From Billgrantia campisalis (lineage in GTDB: Bacteria > Pseudomonadota > Gammaproteobacteria > Pseudomonadales > Halomonadaceae): DNA of 64,000 nt. Below, piece by piece: positions 1 through 9,476 of the stretch. Made by a program: the position numbers and the translations under genes. Positions within the stretch are counted from its first letter, which is position 1. Each line of letters starts with the position of its first letter. Location of the stretch: the NCBI RefSeq assembly GCF_022341425.1, contig NZ_JABFUC010000011.1, positions 1 to 64,000 on the forward strand. The letters run 5' to 3'. The notes below the pieces were generated by a model. It saw nothing but the letters and a program-made list of their open reading frames with translations. It had not been told where the DNA came from and made no database searches.

Positions 1-205
1 CCACCGCCACCACCTTCTCCCCCGCCCCAGCGGCATAGACCAGCTCGGTGGCCCCGGGCGAGAGCGCGGCGATGCGGCTTGCCGGCTGCTCGAGGCATAC
101 CTCGCGGTCGCGGTCGTCCACCGCGCAGCGCCCATCCGCCAGGGCCGGCGCCGCTGCCAGGGACAGCAGCGCCAGGGGCAGATGCCGTAACAGGCTAGTG
201 GCCAT
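1..205 (-). CDS. btuF: Cobalamin-binding periplasmic protein, BtuF-like (3' part missing)
   Basis: Only the first 68 residues lie in the window; the gene runs off the left edge. They begin with a signal peptide (MATSLLRHLPLALLSLAAA, then PALADG). The mature N-terminus contains RIAALSPGATELVYAAGAGE, the usual start of the first lobe of BtuF-type (class III) binding proteins that deliver vitamin B12 to BtuCD. Its ATG overlaps the TAA stop of the upstream TonB receptor (TAATG), so the two are probably translationally coupled. This supports a shared B12 uptake role. Other corrinoid or iron-chelate binding proteins have similar N-termini, so the substrate is inferred from the pair. Confidence 0.75.
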   Translation of the reverse strand, partial: MATSLLRHLPLALLSLAAAPALADGRCAVDDRDREVCLEQPASRIAALSPGATELVYAAGAGEKVVAV

Positions 206-2082
206 TATCCACCGAAGTGCAGGCTAAGGAAGGCGGCCCGGCCGGCGTTGATGTAATCGAACGGCATCGACTGGAAGGTGACCGGGTCGAACTCGGCGCC
301 CTGAGCCGTGACGACCTCCTTGTCCAGCACGTTATCCAGCGTGGCGCGCAGCGACCACATGGGCGCGAAGTCCCATCCTGCGCGGAGGTTAACAGTGCCA
401 TGGCCGGGTAGGCGCTCGGCGTTGGCGGCATCGTTGTAGCGGTGGTTCTGGACGACCCAAGAGCCCCCCAGGGACCAGTCGCCCAGCTCACGGTCCAGAT
501 CCAAACGCAGCCCCTGGGTGGCACGACGCGCCAGGCGCTTGCCGGCGTTGTCGCCGCTGCGATTCTCGGGGTCCATCCAGGTCAAGGCCGCGGCAAGCGC
601 CCAGTCATCGACCTCGGCACCCAGCGCCAGCTCGGCGCCACGAATGCGAGCCTCGTGGACATTGACCGGGCGGAAGGCCTCGTCGAGAGCGATAAGCTCC
701 TCCACCTCGGTCTGGTAGGCGGCAAGATCCCAGAACCAGTGACCATACTGGCCACGCAGGCCGAGCTCGACGGTACTCGACGTTTCCGCCTTCAGGTCGG
801 GATTGCTGGACCCTGCGAAGGGGAAGTAGAGCTCATTGAAGGTGGGTGCACGAAAGGCCGACCCATAGCTGGCACGAGCGACATGATACTCGTCCAGGGC
901 GTAGCCGAGGGCCAGGCTTCCGGTGAGCTCCTCACCGAACGCCTGGTTGTCATCATGTCGCAGGCTCAGCTGTGTCGTCAGCGGGTGAAAGTCCAAGAAG
1001 CCCTGGGCAAACACAGCCCGGTTGTATCGCCTATCTTCATCGAAGGAGAGGCCCGAGGTCTGGCTGTCCCCCAGATCATCCTCGGCATACTCGGCACCGG
1101 CCACCAGCTCGTGGGGCCCCAGCGCCAGGGTGTTATGCCACTGAGCGGTGCGGGTGCGGGTCTCGAACAGCGAGCTGTAGGTTGGGGCCTGGGTGTCACG
1201 CTCATCGCGCGCTTCGCTGAGGGTCAGGCGACTCCTCCAGCGATCCGTCAGCGGCTGTTCCGCGTAGACACCCGCCACCTGTTGCAGGAAGCCATCCGTT
1301 GCAGCACCGGGGGCATCGAACTCCGCACTCCCCCTGGAGCGCAACGCCAGCAGCCCCACTTCGGCATGGTTATTGAAGGTGTGCGAGAGTCGCACCAGAC
1401 CGCTGGTATTGTCGTGGCCCTTGTCGTCACCATCCTGACGCACCGGGGCGCCATCGGTCTCGAAGCGGCTGCCGGCAACATAGTAGCGGGTACCGCCGCT
1501 GCTGCCAGTGAGGCTGGCGCTGTAGCGCTGGGTATTGAAGGAACCACCGCCCACGGAAACCCGCGGCTGAGGAGCCCCCTCCTCGCCTTTCGGGGTAAAG
1601 AGTTGCACCACCCCGCCTACCGCATCGGCGCCAAAGAGGCTGCCGCGGGGGCCACGCACGATCTCGGCCCGCTCGAACATCCGCGGGTCGAGAAACTCCC
1701 AGGCGGCCGCCCCGGTGGTGGCGGCTCTCAGCCGAATCCCGTCGATCAGCAGGACATGGGCATTGCTGCCGGTCCCGCGCAGGAAGAGGCTGCTCTGTTT
1801 GCCGAAGCTGCCTTGGGTGGTGATATCCACACCCGGTTGGCCACGGAGCAGGTCGGTGACGCTGGTGGGGTCCTGGCGACGCAGGGTGGCCTCATCCAGC
1901 ACGGTGACGGAAGCCAGGGTTTCGTCGGCGGTGCGCGGCGCCAGGGCGGCGGTGACCACCAGGGGATTGAGGCGCATGGCCTGGTTGGTGTCGGCCTCGG
2001 GGGCCTGGGCCTGGACGGCCAGCGGCAGCGCGGCGAGGCCAAAGGCGGCCAGGCCACGGGTAGCGTTACGTGTGGTTTTCAT
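205..2082 (-). CDS. btuB: TonB-dependent outer-membrane receptor, BtuB-like (vitamin B12)
   Basis: A 625-residue outer-membrane receptor. It has a signal peptide (MKTTRNATRGLAAFGLAALP, cleavage near VQAQA), a TonB box-like segment (LNPLVVTAA), a plug with LFLRGTGSNAHVLLIDGIRL and IVRGPRGSLFGADAVGG, then a long beta-barrel. I start it at 2082, because the open frame continues to 2238 but only the 2082 start gives a signal peptide and has a purine-rich site (AAGGGAC) just upstream. Length fits BtuB (about 600-640). The last residues are FGG rather than the usual terminal aromatic. B12 specificity is inferred mainly from the overlapping btuF-like gene. Confidence 0.8.
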   Translation of the reverse strand: MKTTRNATRGLAAFGLAALPLAVQAQAPEADTNQAMRLNPLVVTAALAPRTADETLASVTVLDEATLRRQDPTSVTDLLRGQPGVDITTQGSFGKQSSLFLRGTGSNAHVLLIDGIRLRAATTGAAAWEFLDPRMFERAEIVRGPRGSLFGADAVGGVVQLFTPKGEEGAPQPRVSVGGGSFNTQRYSASLTGSSGGTRYYVAGSRFETDGAPVRQDGDDKGHDNTSGLVRLSHTFNNHAEVGLLALRSRGSAEFDAPGAATDGFLQQVAGVYAEQPLTDRWRSRLTLSEARDERDTQAPTYSSLFETRTRTAQWHNTLALGPHELVAGAEYAEDDLGDSQTSGLSFDEDRRYNRAVFAQGFLDFHPLTTQLSLRHDDNQAFGEELTGSLALGYALDEYHVARASYGSAFRAPTFNELYFPFAGSSNPDLKAETSSTVELGLRGQYGHWFWDLAAYQTEVEELIALDEAFRPVNVHEARIRGAELALGAEVDDWALAAALTWMDPENRSGDNAGKRLARRATQGLRLDLDRELGDWSLGGSWVVQNHRYNDAANAERLPGHGTVNLRAGWDFAPMWSLRATLDNVLDKEVVTAQGAEFDPVTFQSMPFDYINAGRAAFLSLHFGG

Positions 2083-2331
2083 GATTGTCCCTTGCTCTGC
2101 GGCGTCCTGGGCCAGCCAGCCGGGAGGCCGCACAGGCGTCGCGCCACGGGCGACATGGGCACGATGCCACGCCCCATCCCGGGCAGGATCAGCGCCACCG
2201 TCGCGCCGTCCTGGCGCTCGGCGGCGGCCGCGCGCCATGTGTCATAGCGGCTGATACGGTTGGTTCTTGTGTAGGAGTTTGAACTATAACCGATTTTCAG
2301 CCGCTTCTTTCATGCTCGGTGCAATACCGGG
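2083..2331. other. Leader between gbcA and btuB
   Basis: About 250 bases between the stop of gbcA and the start of btuB, both on the minus strand. I looked for the conserved boxes of a cobalamin riboswitch on the minus strand and saw none. A short minus-strand frame with GC-rich third positions runs through it and ends in a TGA overlapping the btuB ATG (ATGA). It has no good start codon, so it is not called as a gene. Confidence 0.4.
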
Positions 2332-3618
2332 TTAGCCCTGCACCACCTTGAGGTCCGGAGCACTATGGCCCAGGTTCTCCAGCAGGCGCTCGCCATACCA
2401 GTCGAGGAAGTCGATCACCCCGAACTCGTAGGTCTCAGAGTAGGGACCGGGCTCGTAGGCCTTGGAGTTGATGCCGCGCTGGTTCTCCTCGGCCAGGCGA
2501 CGGTCCTGGTCGTTGGTGGCGTCCCACACCCGGCGCATGGTCTCGGTGTGGTAGTCGACCCCTTCCACAGCATCCTTGTGCACCAGCCACTTGGTGGTCA
2601 CCAGCGTCTGCTGGGGCCCCAGCGGCAGCACCCGGAAGACGATGGCGTGATCGCCCATGAAGTGGTTCCAGGAGTTGGGGAGGTGCAGGATACGCAGTGA
2701 GCCCAGGTCGGCGCTCTCGATACGCCCCATCAGCTTCTGGGAGGCGGGCTTGCCGTCCATGGTCATGGAGACGGCGCCATCCAGCAGTGGGGTGCGTGTC
2801 AGGCGATTGCGCTTGCCGAAACGCTGGAGCTGCCAGGGCACCCCCTGGGCGTCCCACTCCGCCTGCTTCTTCGCCACCAGAGTCTTGTAGGCGGGGGTGG
2901 CACGCGGGTCGTCGGTGTCGTCGAACTCCTGCAGGGAGTTGAGCAGCTCCGGGTGGGCGCCGTTGCAGTGGTAGCACTCCCGGTTGTTCTCGATCACCAG
3001 CTTCCAGTTGGCCTGCTCGACGATGGAGGACTCCACCGCGACCTTGGTGTTCTCCATGTCATAGGGTTCGAGGTAGTGATTCAGGGTGGCCAGGAAATCG
3101 TCGATGGCCGGCGGTTCGTCGGCCAGGCTGACGAAGATAAAGCCGCCGCCGCTCTTTACCTGCACCGGTTTGAGGCCGTACTGGTTCAGATCGAAGTTCT
3201 CGCCCATGTCGGAGCCGGCGAACAGCAGGCGTCCGTCCAGCTCGTAGGTCCACTGGTGGTAGGGGCAGACCAGCTTGGCGACCTTACCCTTGTCGCCGAC
3301 GCAGAGCCGGGAGCCGCGATGCCGACACACGTTGTGGAAAGCATGAATCTTGCCGTTATCGCCCCGCACGATGATCACCGGGTTGTCGCCCACATTCAGG
3401 GTCATGTAGTTGCCCTTGGCGGGAATCTCGCTGGTCATGCCGACAAACAGCCACTCCTTGCCGAAGATCTCCTGCATATCCAGGGCGAAGACGCGCTCGT
3501 CGTTATAGAAGGGCTGGGGCAGGGAGAAATTGCGTTGACGACTGCGCAGCATCTCCACGGTGGTTTCCCGGGCCGGGGCCAGGGGGTCATCCAGACGAGC
3601 GAGGGACTTGGATTCCAT
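2332..3618 (-). CDS. gbcA: Glycine betaine monooxygenase, Rieske oxygenase subunit
   Basis: A 428-residue ring-hydroxylating-type oxygenase. It removes one methyl group from glycine betaine as formaldehyde, giving dimethylglycine, with electrons from GbcB. The Rieske [2Fe-2S] ligands are visible as C98-x-H100 (NVCRHRGSRLC) and C118-x2-H121 (CPYHQW). The mononuclear iron site appears as ECYHCNGAH with H217 and H222. I start at 3618 (MESKSLARL) because GAGGAAG lies just upstream; the longer frame from 3660 lacks such a site. It is divergent from gbcB across a 342-base regulatory region, the arrangement known in Pseudomonas. Related stachydrine and carnitine oxygenases share the fold, but the neighbours favour betaine. 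Confidence 0.9.
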   Translation of the reverse strand: MESKSLARLDDPLAPARETTVEMLRSRQRNFSLPQPFYNDERVFALDMQEIFGKEWLFVGMTSEIPAKGNYMTLNVGDNPVIIVRGDNGKIHAFHNVCRHRGSRLCVGDKGKVAKLVCPYHQWTYELDGRLLFAGSDMGENFDLNQYGLKPVQVKSGGGFIFVSLADEPPAIDDFLATLNHYLEPYDMENTKVAVESSIVEQANWKLVIENNRECYHCNGAHPELLNSLQEFDDTDDPRATPAYKTLVAKKQAEWDAQGVPWQLQRFGKRNRLTRTPLLDGAVSMTMDGKPASQKLMGRIESADLGSLRILHLPNSWNHFMGDHAIVFRVLPLGPQQTLVTTKWLVHKDAVEGVDYHTETMRRVWDATNDQDRRLAEENQRGINSKAYEPGPYSETYEFGVIDFLDWYGERLLENLGHSAPDLKVVQG

Positions 3619-3960
3619 GGGCACTTCCTCAATTTCAGGCGGCGGGTCAGGCCGAGTCATTGTTGATTGTGAGCTTCGTCAGCGGCTGGGGTCAGGCTCG
3701 CGCTGCATCGGCGCGAGCGTGATTTGCGGCGAGTGTGGGGCAGAGTTGCAGTAGGCAATTGTCTGTCGGCGACAGAAGGTGATACGCCGGCGACGCCGGG
3801 CGAAATTTCGCTGCTGGTGTCTGGGTGCCAGGGATATGCCCGTGTCGCTAACAGGCATGTGATGACGCTAACCCTTGGCGCAAAATTCGCCTCAACGACA
3901 AGCGGTGGTGCCGCGGTCGGAAACAGCCCCCTCCCATGGTGCAGCCCAGGCGAATCGATA
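3619..3960. promoter_or_regulatory. Divergent gbcA/gbcB control region
   Basis: No gene is visible in these 342 bases. The region holds a perfect 15-bp palindrome TCTGTCGGCGACAGA at 3762-3776 and a tandem pair TGTCGCTAAC / TGACGCTAAC at 3843-3852 and 3863-3872. It must contain the promoters of both gbcA (leftward) and gbcB (rightward). An AraC-type regulator gene lies directly after gbcB. Confidence 0.7.
3843..3872. promoter_or_regulatory. Tandem 10-bp direct repeat, candidate AraC-type operator
   Basis: TGTCGCTAAC and TGACGCTAAC differ at one base and start 20 bp apart, about two helical turns. AraC-family activators with two HTH motifs typically bind such direct repeats. The pair ends 89 bases before the gbcB start. 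Assignment to the regulator at 5168-6205 is inference. Confidence 0.5.
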
Positions 3961-5067
3961 ATGACAATGAACTTCCTCAACCCTGTCACCACCCAGACCT
4001 GGACCAATGGTCGCCACTTGGTGCGCTGTGTCAAGGTGATCCAGGAGACCTGGGACGTGCGTACCTTCTGCTTCATGGCCGAGCAGCCGGTGCTGTTCTT
4101 CTTCAAGCCGGGGCAGTTCGTGACCCTGGAACTGGAGATCGACGGCGAGCAGGTGATGCGCTCCTACACCATTTCCAGCTCTCCCTCGGTGCCCTACAGC
4201 TTCTCCATCACCGTCAAGCGGATGCCCGGAGGCAAGGTCTCCAACTGGCTCCACGACAACCTCAAGGTCAATGACGAGCTGGCGGTGCATGGCCCGGTGG
4301 GCAACTTCAACGCCATCGACTATCCGGCGGAGAAGGTGCTGATGCTCTCCGGCGGCGTCGGCGTCACGCCGCTGATGTCCATGGTGCGCTGGTTCTTCGA
4401 TACCAACTCGGCGGTGGATGTCGAGTTCGTACACAGTGCTCGGACTCCCCAGGACATCATCTTCCACCGCGAGCTTGCGCATATCTTCTCGCGGATTCCC
4501 GAGTTCAAGCTGCACATTATCTGCGAGCGCAGCGACGAACTCGGCGAGGCCTGGTCCGGCTTCCGTGGTTACCTGAGTCAGGCGATGCTCGAGCTGATGA
4601 CCCCCGATTTTATGGATCGGGAGATCTTCTGCTGCGGCCCCACCCCCTATATGAATGCCGTCAAGAACCTGCTTCAGCACAGCGGCTTCGATATGAGTCG
4701 CTACCACGAGGAGTCCTTCGGGGCGACCCCGGCAGATGTGAAGGAGGAGGTGCTTGAACTCGCTGAGCAGGCCGAGGTGGAGGCCGAGGAGCTGGACGTT
4801 GCCGATATGCTCAGCGTGGAGTTCACGGCCACCGGCAAGAGCGTGCGTATCCAGCCCGGCGATACCGTGCATAACGCCGCCGCCAAGCTGGGCCTGCATA
4901 TCCCCAAGGCTTGTGGCATGGGGATCTGCGGCACCTGTCGGGTCCCGCTGACCTCGGGCCAGGTGGAGATGGAGCACAACGGCGGCATCACCGACGAAGA
5001 CGTGGCGGAGGGCTATATCCTCTCCTGCTGCAGCAAGCCGGTGGGCGATGTGGTGGTGGAGTACTAG
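3961..5067 (+). CDS. gbcB: Glycine betaine monooxygenase, ferredoxin reductase subunit
   Basis: A 368-residue reductase that passes electrons from NAD(P)H through FAD and a plant-type [2Fe-2S] cluster to GbcA. Domain order: FAD-binding fold with RSYTISSSP, NAD-binding fold with LSGGVGVTPLMSMV and IFCCGPTPYMNAV, an acidic linker (VLELAEQAEVEAEELD), then a C-terminal ferredoxin domain with C-x4-C-x2-C (ACGMGICGTC) and a distal cysteine in ILSCCSKP. I start at 3961 (MTMNFLNP); 3967 is equally possible. The frame is open upstream to 3724, but that part is low-complexity divergent promoter DNA. It pairs with gbcA. Confidence 0.9.
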   Translation: MTMNFLNPVTTQTWTNGRHLVRCVKVIQETWDVRTFCFMAEQPVLFFFKPGQFVTLELEIDGEQVMRSYTISSSPSVPYSFSITVKRMPGGKVSNWLHDNLKVNDELAVHGPVGNFNAIDYPAEKVLMLSGGVGVTPLMSMVRWFFDTNSAVDVEFVHSARTPQDIIFHRELAHIFSRIPEFKLHIICERSDELGEAWSGFRGYLSQAMLELMTPDFMDREIFCCGPTPYMNAVKNLLQHSGFDMSRYHEESFGATPADVKEEVLELAEQAEVEAEELDVADMLSVEFTATGKSVRIQPGDTVHNAAAKLGLHIPKACGMGICGTCRVPLTSGQVEMEHNGGITDEDVAEGYILSCCSKPVGDVVVEY

Positions 5068-5167
5068 GCACTCCACCACCAGGGTGAGTGGCGTCGGGCA
5101 TTGCGTCGGGATGGCCGCTTCCCCGACACTGAAGGCTTTCCTCGCCACTCTCAGGGGCAAGTCCGTC

Positions 5168-6205
5168 ATGACCGTGACTCCCGAGGCGCCGCCGCTGTCG
5201 GTCGGCTTCGTCCTGCTGCACCGCTTCACCCTGCTGCCCTTCGCCGCCTTCGTCGACTGCCTGCGTCTGGCCGCCGACGAGGGGGACCGCAGCCGCCAGC
5301 TGCGCTGCCACTGGACCTTCATGACCAGTGCGGGTCAGGAGGCGCTCTCCAGCTGCGGCGCCGCGGTTTCCCCCTGCCTGTCGTTTCGAGACCCCACCGA
5401 GTTCGACTATATCGTGGTGATCGGGGGCGTGCAGGGCGAGCGCGACCGCACGGATTCCACCGCTTTGGCCTACCTGCGACAGGCGGCGGGTGCCGGGGTG
5501 CCGCTGGTGGGGCTGTGCACCGGCGTCTTTGCCCTGATCCAAGCGGGCCTGATGAAGGGGCGGCGCTGCTGTGTCAGTTGGTATCACCATCGCGACATGA
5601 TCCAGCGCTTCCCCTCCATCGAACCGGTTGCCGACCGCCTGTTCATCGACGAAGGCGACCGCCTCACCTGTGCGGGCGGAGCGGCGGCGGCAGACCTGGC
5701 CGCCTACCTGGTCGAGCGCCATCTGGGCAAGGCGTGGGCCATGAAGAGCCTGCATATCATGCTGCTCGACGAGGCCCGTGCCGGCACCCAGCCCCAGCCG
5801 CAGCCGGTGGTATTCGGCAAGATCGGGGATCGCCTGGTGCGCCGCGCCATCGCCGTGCTCGAGCAGCATCTGGGCGAGGCGATCTCGATGGAGGCGCTGG
5901 CCGAGCGGGTCGGCACCTCGCGCCGTAACCTGGAGCGCCGCTTTCAGGAAACCCTGGGGGTCGGGCCTCAGAAGTTCGCCCGGGACCTGCGGCTGCGCTA
6001 TGGCGTGTGGCTGCTCCACTACACCGGCAAGAGCATCACCGAGATCGGCGAGCGCTGTGGCTTCGCCGATACCGCCCATTTTTCACGCCACTTCCGTAGC
6101 GCCTTCGGCATGACGCCGTCGGAGATGCGCAAGCGCGCCGGCGAGCCCGGAAGCGACCGCGTCGATCCCTTCTTCCTGCATGTCGAGGGCCGTCCGGCAC
6201 TCTGA
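5168..6205 (+). CDS. GlxA-family AraC-type regulator, probable GbdR-like activator
   Basis: A 345-residue regulator with an N-terminal DJ-1/PfpI-like domain (IVVIGGVQGERDR, VGLCTGVFALIQAGLMKGRR) and a C-terminal pair of AraC helix-turn-helix motifs (ISMEALAERVGTSRRNLERRF and KSITEIGERCGFADTAHFSRH). This architecture is that of GbdR, the activator of betaine and dimethylglycine catabolism in Pseudomonas, and of CdhR and SouR relatives. The start at 5168 follows AGGGG; an upstream ATG at 5111 is less well placed. Its position between gbcB and the glyA-sox operon supports control of both. Which of betaine, dimethylglycine, sarcosine or carnitine it senses cannot be read from the sequence. Confidence 0.8.
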   Translation: MTVTPEAPPLSVGFVLLHRFTLLPFAAFVDCLRLAADEGDRSRQLRCHWTFMTSAGQEALSSCGAAVSPCLSFRDPTEFDYIVVIGGVQGERDRTDSTALAYLRQAAGAGVPLVGLCTGVFALIQAGLMKGRRCCVSWYHHRDMIQRFPSIEPVADRLFIDEGDRLTCAGGAAAADLAAYLVERHLGKAWAMKSLHIMLLDEARAGTQPQPQPVVFGKIGDRLVRRAIAVLEQHLGEAISMEALAERVGTSRRNLERRFQETLGVGPQKFARDLRLRYGVWLLHYTGKSITEIGERCGFADTAHFSRHFRSAFGMTPSEMRKRAGEPGSDRVDPFFLHVEGRPAL

Positions 6206-6491
6206 TGCCCTCCTGGCTGACCGCCGCCTGCCGTGACTTCATGCCTTCCGCGTGGGGCGCGGCTGTGCCCGCTTAGGCAGGCTGCCGGCATTCCGGGCGC
6301 GTCCCTGGCGTTCCGGAAGTCTGTCGCATTTGTTCAATTCTTATCCGTCGGCGTCGCCTTTAATCAGGGCGTGAGCCGGATGGTCTCGGCAGCGGTTATC
6401 AGCGCATAAGGATTTCACATTTTCCACCTGGGCAGGTCATCGATAGATTCGAGAAACAGCCTGCCGCACCCGATAACAACAGGAGTCAGTC
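6206..6491 (+). promoter_or_regulatory. Leader and promoter region of the glyA-sox operon
   Basis: A 286-base non-coding stretch before glyA. It contains TGTCGC at 6322-6327 and CGTCGC at 6352-6357, related to the half-sites before gbcB but 30 bp apart, so only a weak candidate operator. I saw no glycine riboswitch. The glyA ribosome-binding site is AGGAG at 6481-6485. Confidence 0.4.
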
Positions 6492-7811
<1,320 letters not shown>

Positions 7812-7838
7812 ACGCCGACACGAATCAGGAGAGGTTTC

Positions 7839-9089
7839 ATGCAACGCTATTCAGGATTCGGGCTGGCGAAGCACGCGCTCAGCCACCATGAGAACTGGGA
7901 GCGCCAGTGGCGCAACCCCACCCCCAAGAAGCAGTACGATGTGATCATCGTCGGCGGCGGCGGCCACGGCCTGGCCACCGCCTACTACCTGGCCAAGGAG
8001 CACGGCATCACCAACGTGGCCGTGGTGGAGAAGGGCTGGCTGGGCGGCGGCAACACCGCCCGCAACACCACCATCGTGCGCTCCAACTATTTGTGGGACG
8101 AGTCGGCGGCGCTCTACGAGCACGCCATGAAGCTCTGGGAGGGGCTCTCCCAGGACCTCAACTACAATGTGATGTTCTCCCAGCGCGGTGTGCTCAACCT
8201 GGGCCATACCCTGCAGGACATGCGCGACATCCAGCGCCGGGTCAACGCCAACCGCCTCAACGGTATCGACGGCGAGGTGCTGGACGCCAAGGGCGTGCAG
8301 GAGATCGTGCCGATCATGGACTGCTCGAAGAACGCCCGCTACCCGGTGCTGGGCGCCTCCTGGCAGCCGCGGGCCGGCGTGGCGCGCCACGACGCCGTGG
8401 CCTGGGGCTATGCCCGGGCCGCCGATGCGCTCGGCGTGGATCTGCTGCAGAACACCGAGGTCACCGGCTTCAAGATCCGCGACGGCCGCGTCTACGGGGT
8501 GCATACCAACCGCGGTGACATCGAGGCCAAGACCGTGGGCTGCGTGGCGGCGGGCAACTCCGGGGTGTTGGCGAAGATGGCCGGCTTCCGGCTGCCGCTG
8601 GAGTCCCACCCGCTGCAGGCGCTGGTCTCCGAACCGCTCAAGCCGGTGTTGGATACGGTGGTGATGTCCAACCACGTGCACGGCTATATCAGCCAGACCG
8701 ACAAGGGTGACCTGGTGATCGGTGCCGGCATCGATGGCTACAACGGTTACGGCCAGCGCGGCAGCTACCCCACCGTGGAGCACACCCTGCAGGCCATCGT
8801 CGAGATGTTCCCGATCTTCTCGCGGGTGCGCATGAACCGCCAGTGGGGCGGCATCGTCGACACCTGCCCGGACGCCTGCCCGATCCTCTCCGCCACGCCG
8901 GTGAAGGGGCTCTACTTCAACTGCGGCTGGGGCACCGGCGGCTTCAAGGCCACACCGGGCTCGGGTCATGTCTTCGCCTGGACCCTGGCCAAGAACCAGG
9001 CCCATCCGCTGGCGGCCCCGTTCTCCATCGACCGTTTCCATAGCGGCGCCCTCGTCGACGAACACGGCGCCGCGGGTGTGGCGCATTAA
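7839..9089 (+). CDS. soxB: Sarcosine oxidase, beta subunit
   Basis: A 416-residue flavoprotein subunit of heterotetrameric sarcosine oxidase, which converts sarcosine, THF and O2 to glycine, methylene-THF and H2O2. The N-terminal dinucleotide fold is clear ([20 protein letters not shown], glycines at 39-44), followed by [22 protein letters not shown] is in the region where the family attaches FMN covalently at a histidine. The C-terminal [20 protein letters not shown] is highly conserved. The ribosome-binding site is AGGAGAGG before 7839, and soxD starts 12 bases after the stop. Confidence 0.95.
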   Translation: MQRYSGFGLAKHALSHHENWERQWRNPTPKKQYDVIIVGGGGHGLATAYYLAKEHGITNVAVVEKGWLGGGNTARNTTIVRSNYLWDESAALYEHAMKLWEGLSQDLNYNVMFSQRGVLNLGHTLQDMRDIQRRVNANRLNGIDGEVLDAKGVQEIVPIMDCSKNARYPVLGASWQPRAGVARHDAVAWGYARAADALGVDLLQNTEVTGFKIRDGRVYGVHTNRGDIEAKTVGCVAAGNSGVLAKMAGFRLPLESHPLQALVSEPLKPVLDTVVMSNHVHGYISQTDKGDLVIGAGIDGYNGYGQRGSYPTVEHTLQAIVEMFPIFSRVRMNRQWGGIVDTCPDACPILSATPVKGLYFNCGWGTGGFKATPGSGHVFAWTLAKNQAHPLAAPFSIDRFHSGALVDEHGAAGVAH

Positions 9090-9101
9090 GGAGGCAATCC
9101 C

Positions 9102-9476
9102 ATGTTTCATATCTACTGCCCCTACTGCGAGGAGTACCGCGAGGAAGAGGAGTTTCATCCCAAGGGCCAGGCGCATATCGCCCGCCCGGCGGACCCCGAG
9201 GCCTGCACCGACGAGCAGTGGGGCGACTACCTCTTCTTCCGCGACAACCCCCGCGGCATTCACCACGAGCTGTGGGTGCACGCCGTGGGCTGTCGCAAGT
9301 TCTTCAACATCACGCGCAACACCGTGAGCTACGAGATCCTCGAGACCTACAAGATGGGCGAGCAGCCGCGCTTCACCGCCGAGTATCCCGAGGGCAAGCC
9401 CGACGAGCAGGTCGCCGCTGAGAAAGTCGCCGCCGAGGCGGCAGGGGTCGAGCGTCAGGAAGGAGTCAAGGCATGA
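9102..9476 (+). CDS. soxD: Sarcosine oxidase, delta subunit
   Basis: A small 124-residue structural subunit. Its N-terminus MFHIYCPYCEEYREEEEF carries the C-x2-C pair of the zinc site known in this subunit. DYLFFRDNPRGIHHELWVHA and CRKFFNITRNT are the standard family blocks. It is slightly longer than typical (about 95-110 residues) because of a C-terminal Ala/Glu-rich tail (EQVAAEKVAAEAAG). Its TGA overlaps the soxA ATG by four bases, which couples the two subunits. Confidence 0.93.
   Translation: MFHIYCPYCEEYREEEEFHPKGQAHIARPADPEACTDEQWGDYLFFRDNPRGIHHELWVHAVGCRKFFNITRNTVSYEILETYKMGEQPRFTAEYPEGKPDEQVAAEKVAAEAAGVERQEGVKA

Noticed and set aside
442..2247. 601-codon plus-strand open frame opposite btuB
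   Set aside because: It mirrors the GC-rich third positions of the btuB gene and shows no domain; the minus-strand frame is a clear TonB receptor.
2083..2331. Cobalamin riboswitch before btuB
   Set aside because: Conserved core boxes could not be found on the minus strand.
6206..6491. Glycine riboswitch before glyA
   Set aside because: No recognisable aptamer core; control by the GlxA-type regulator is the simpler explanation.
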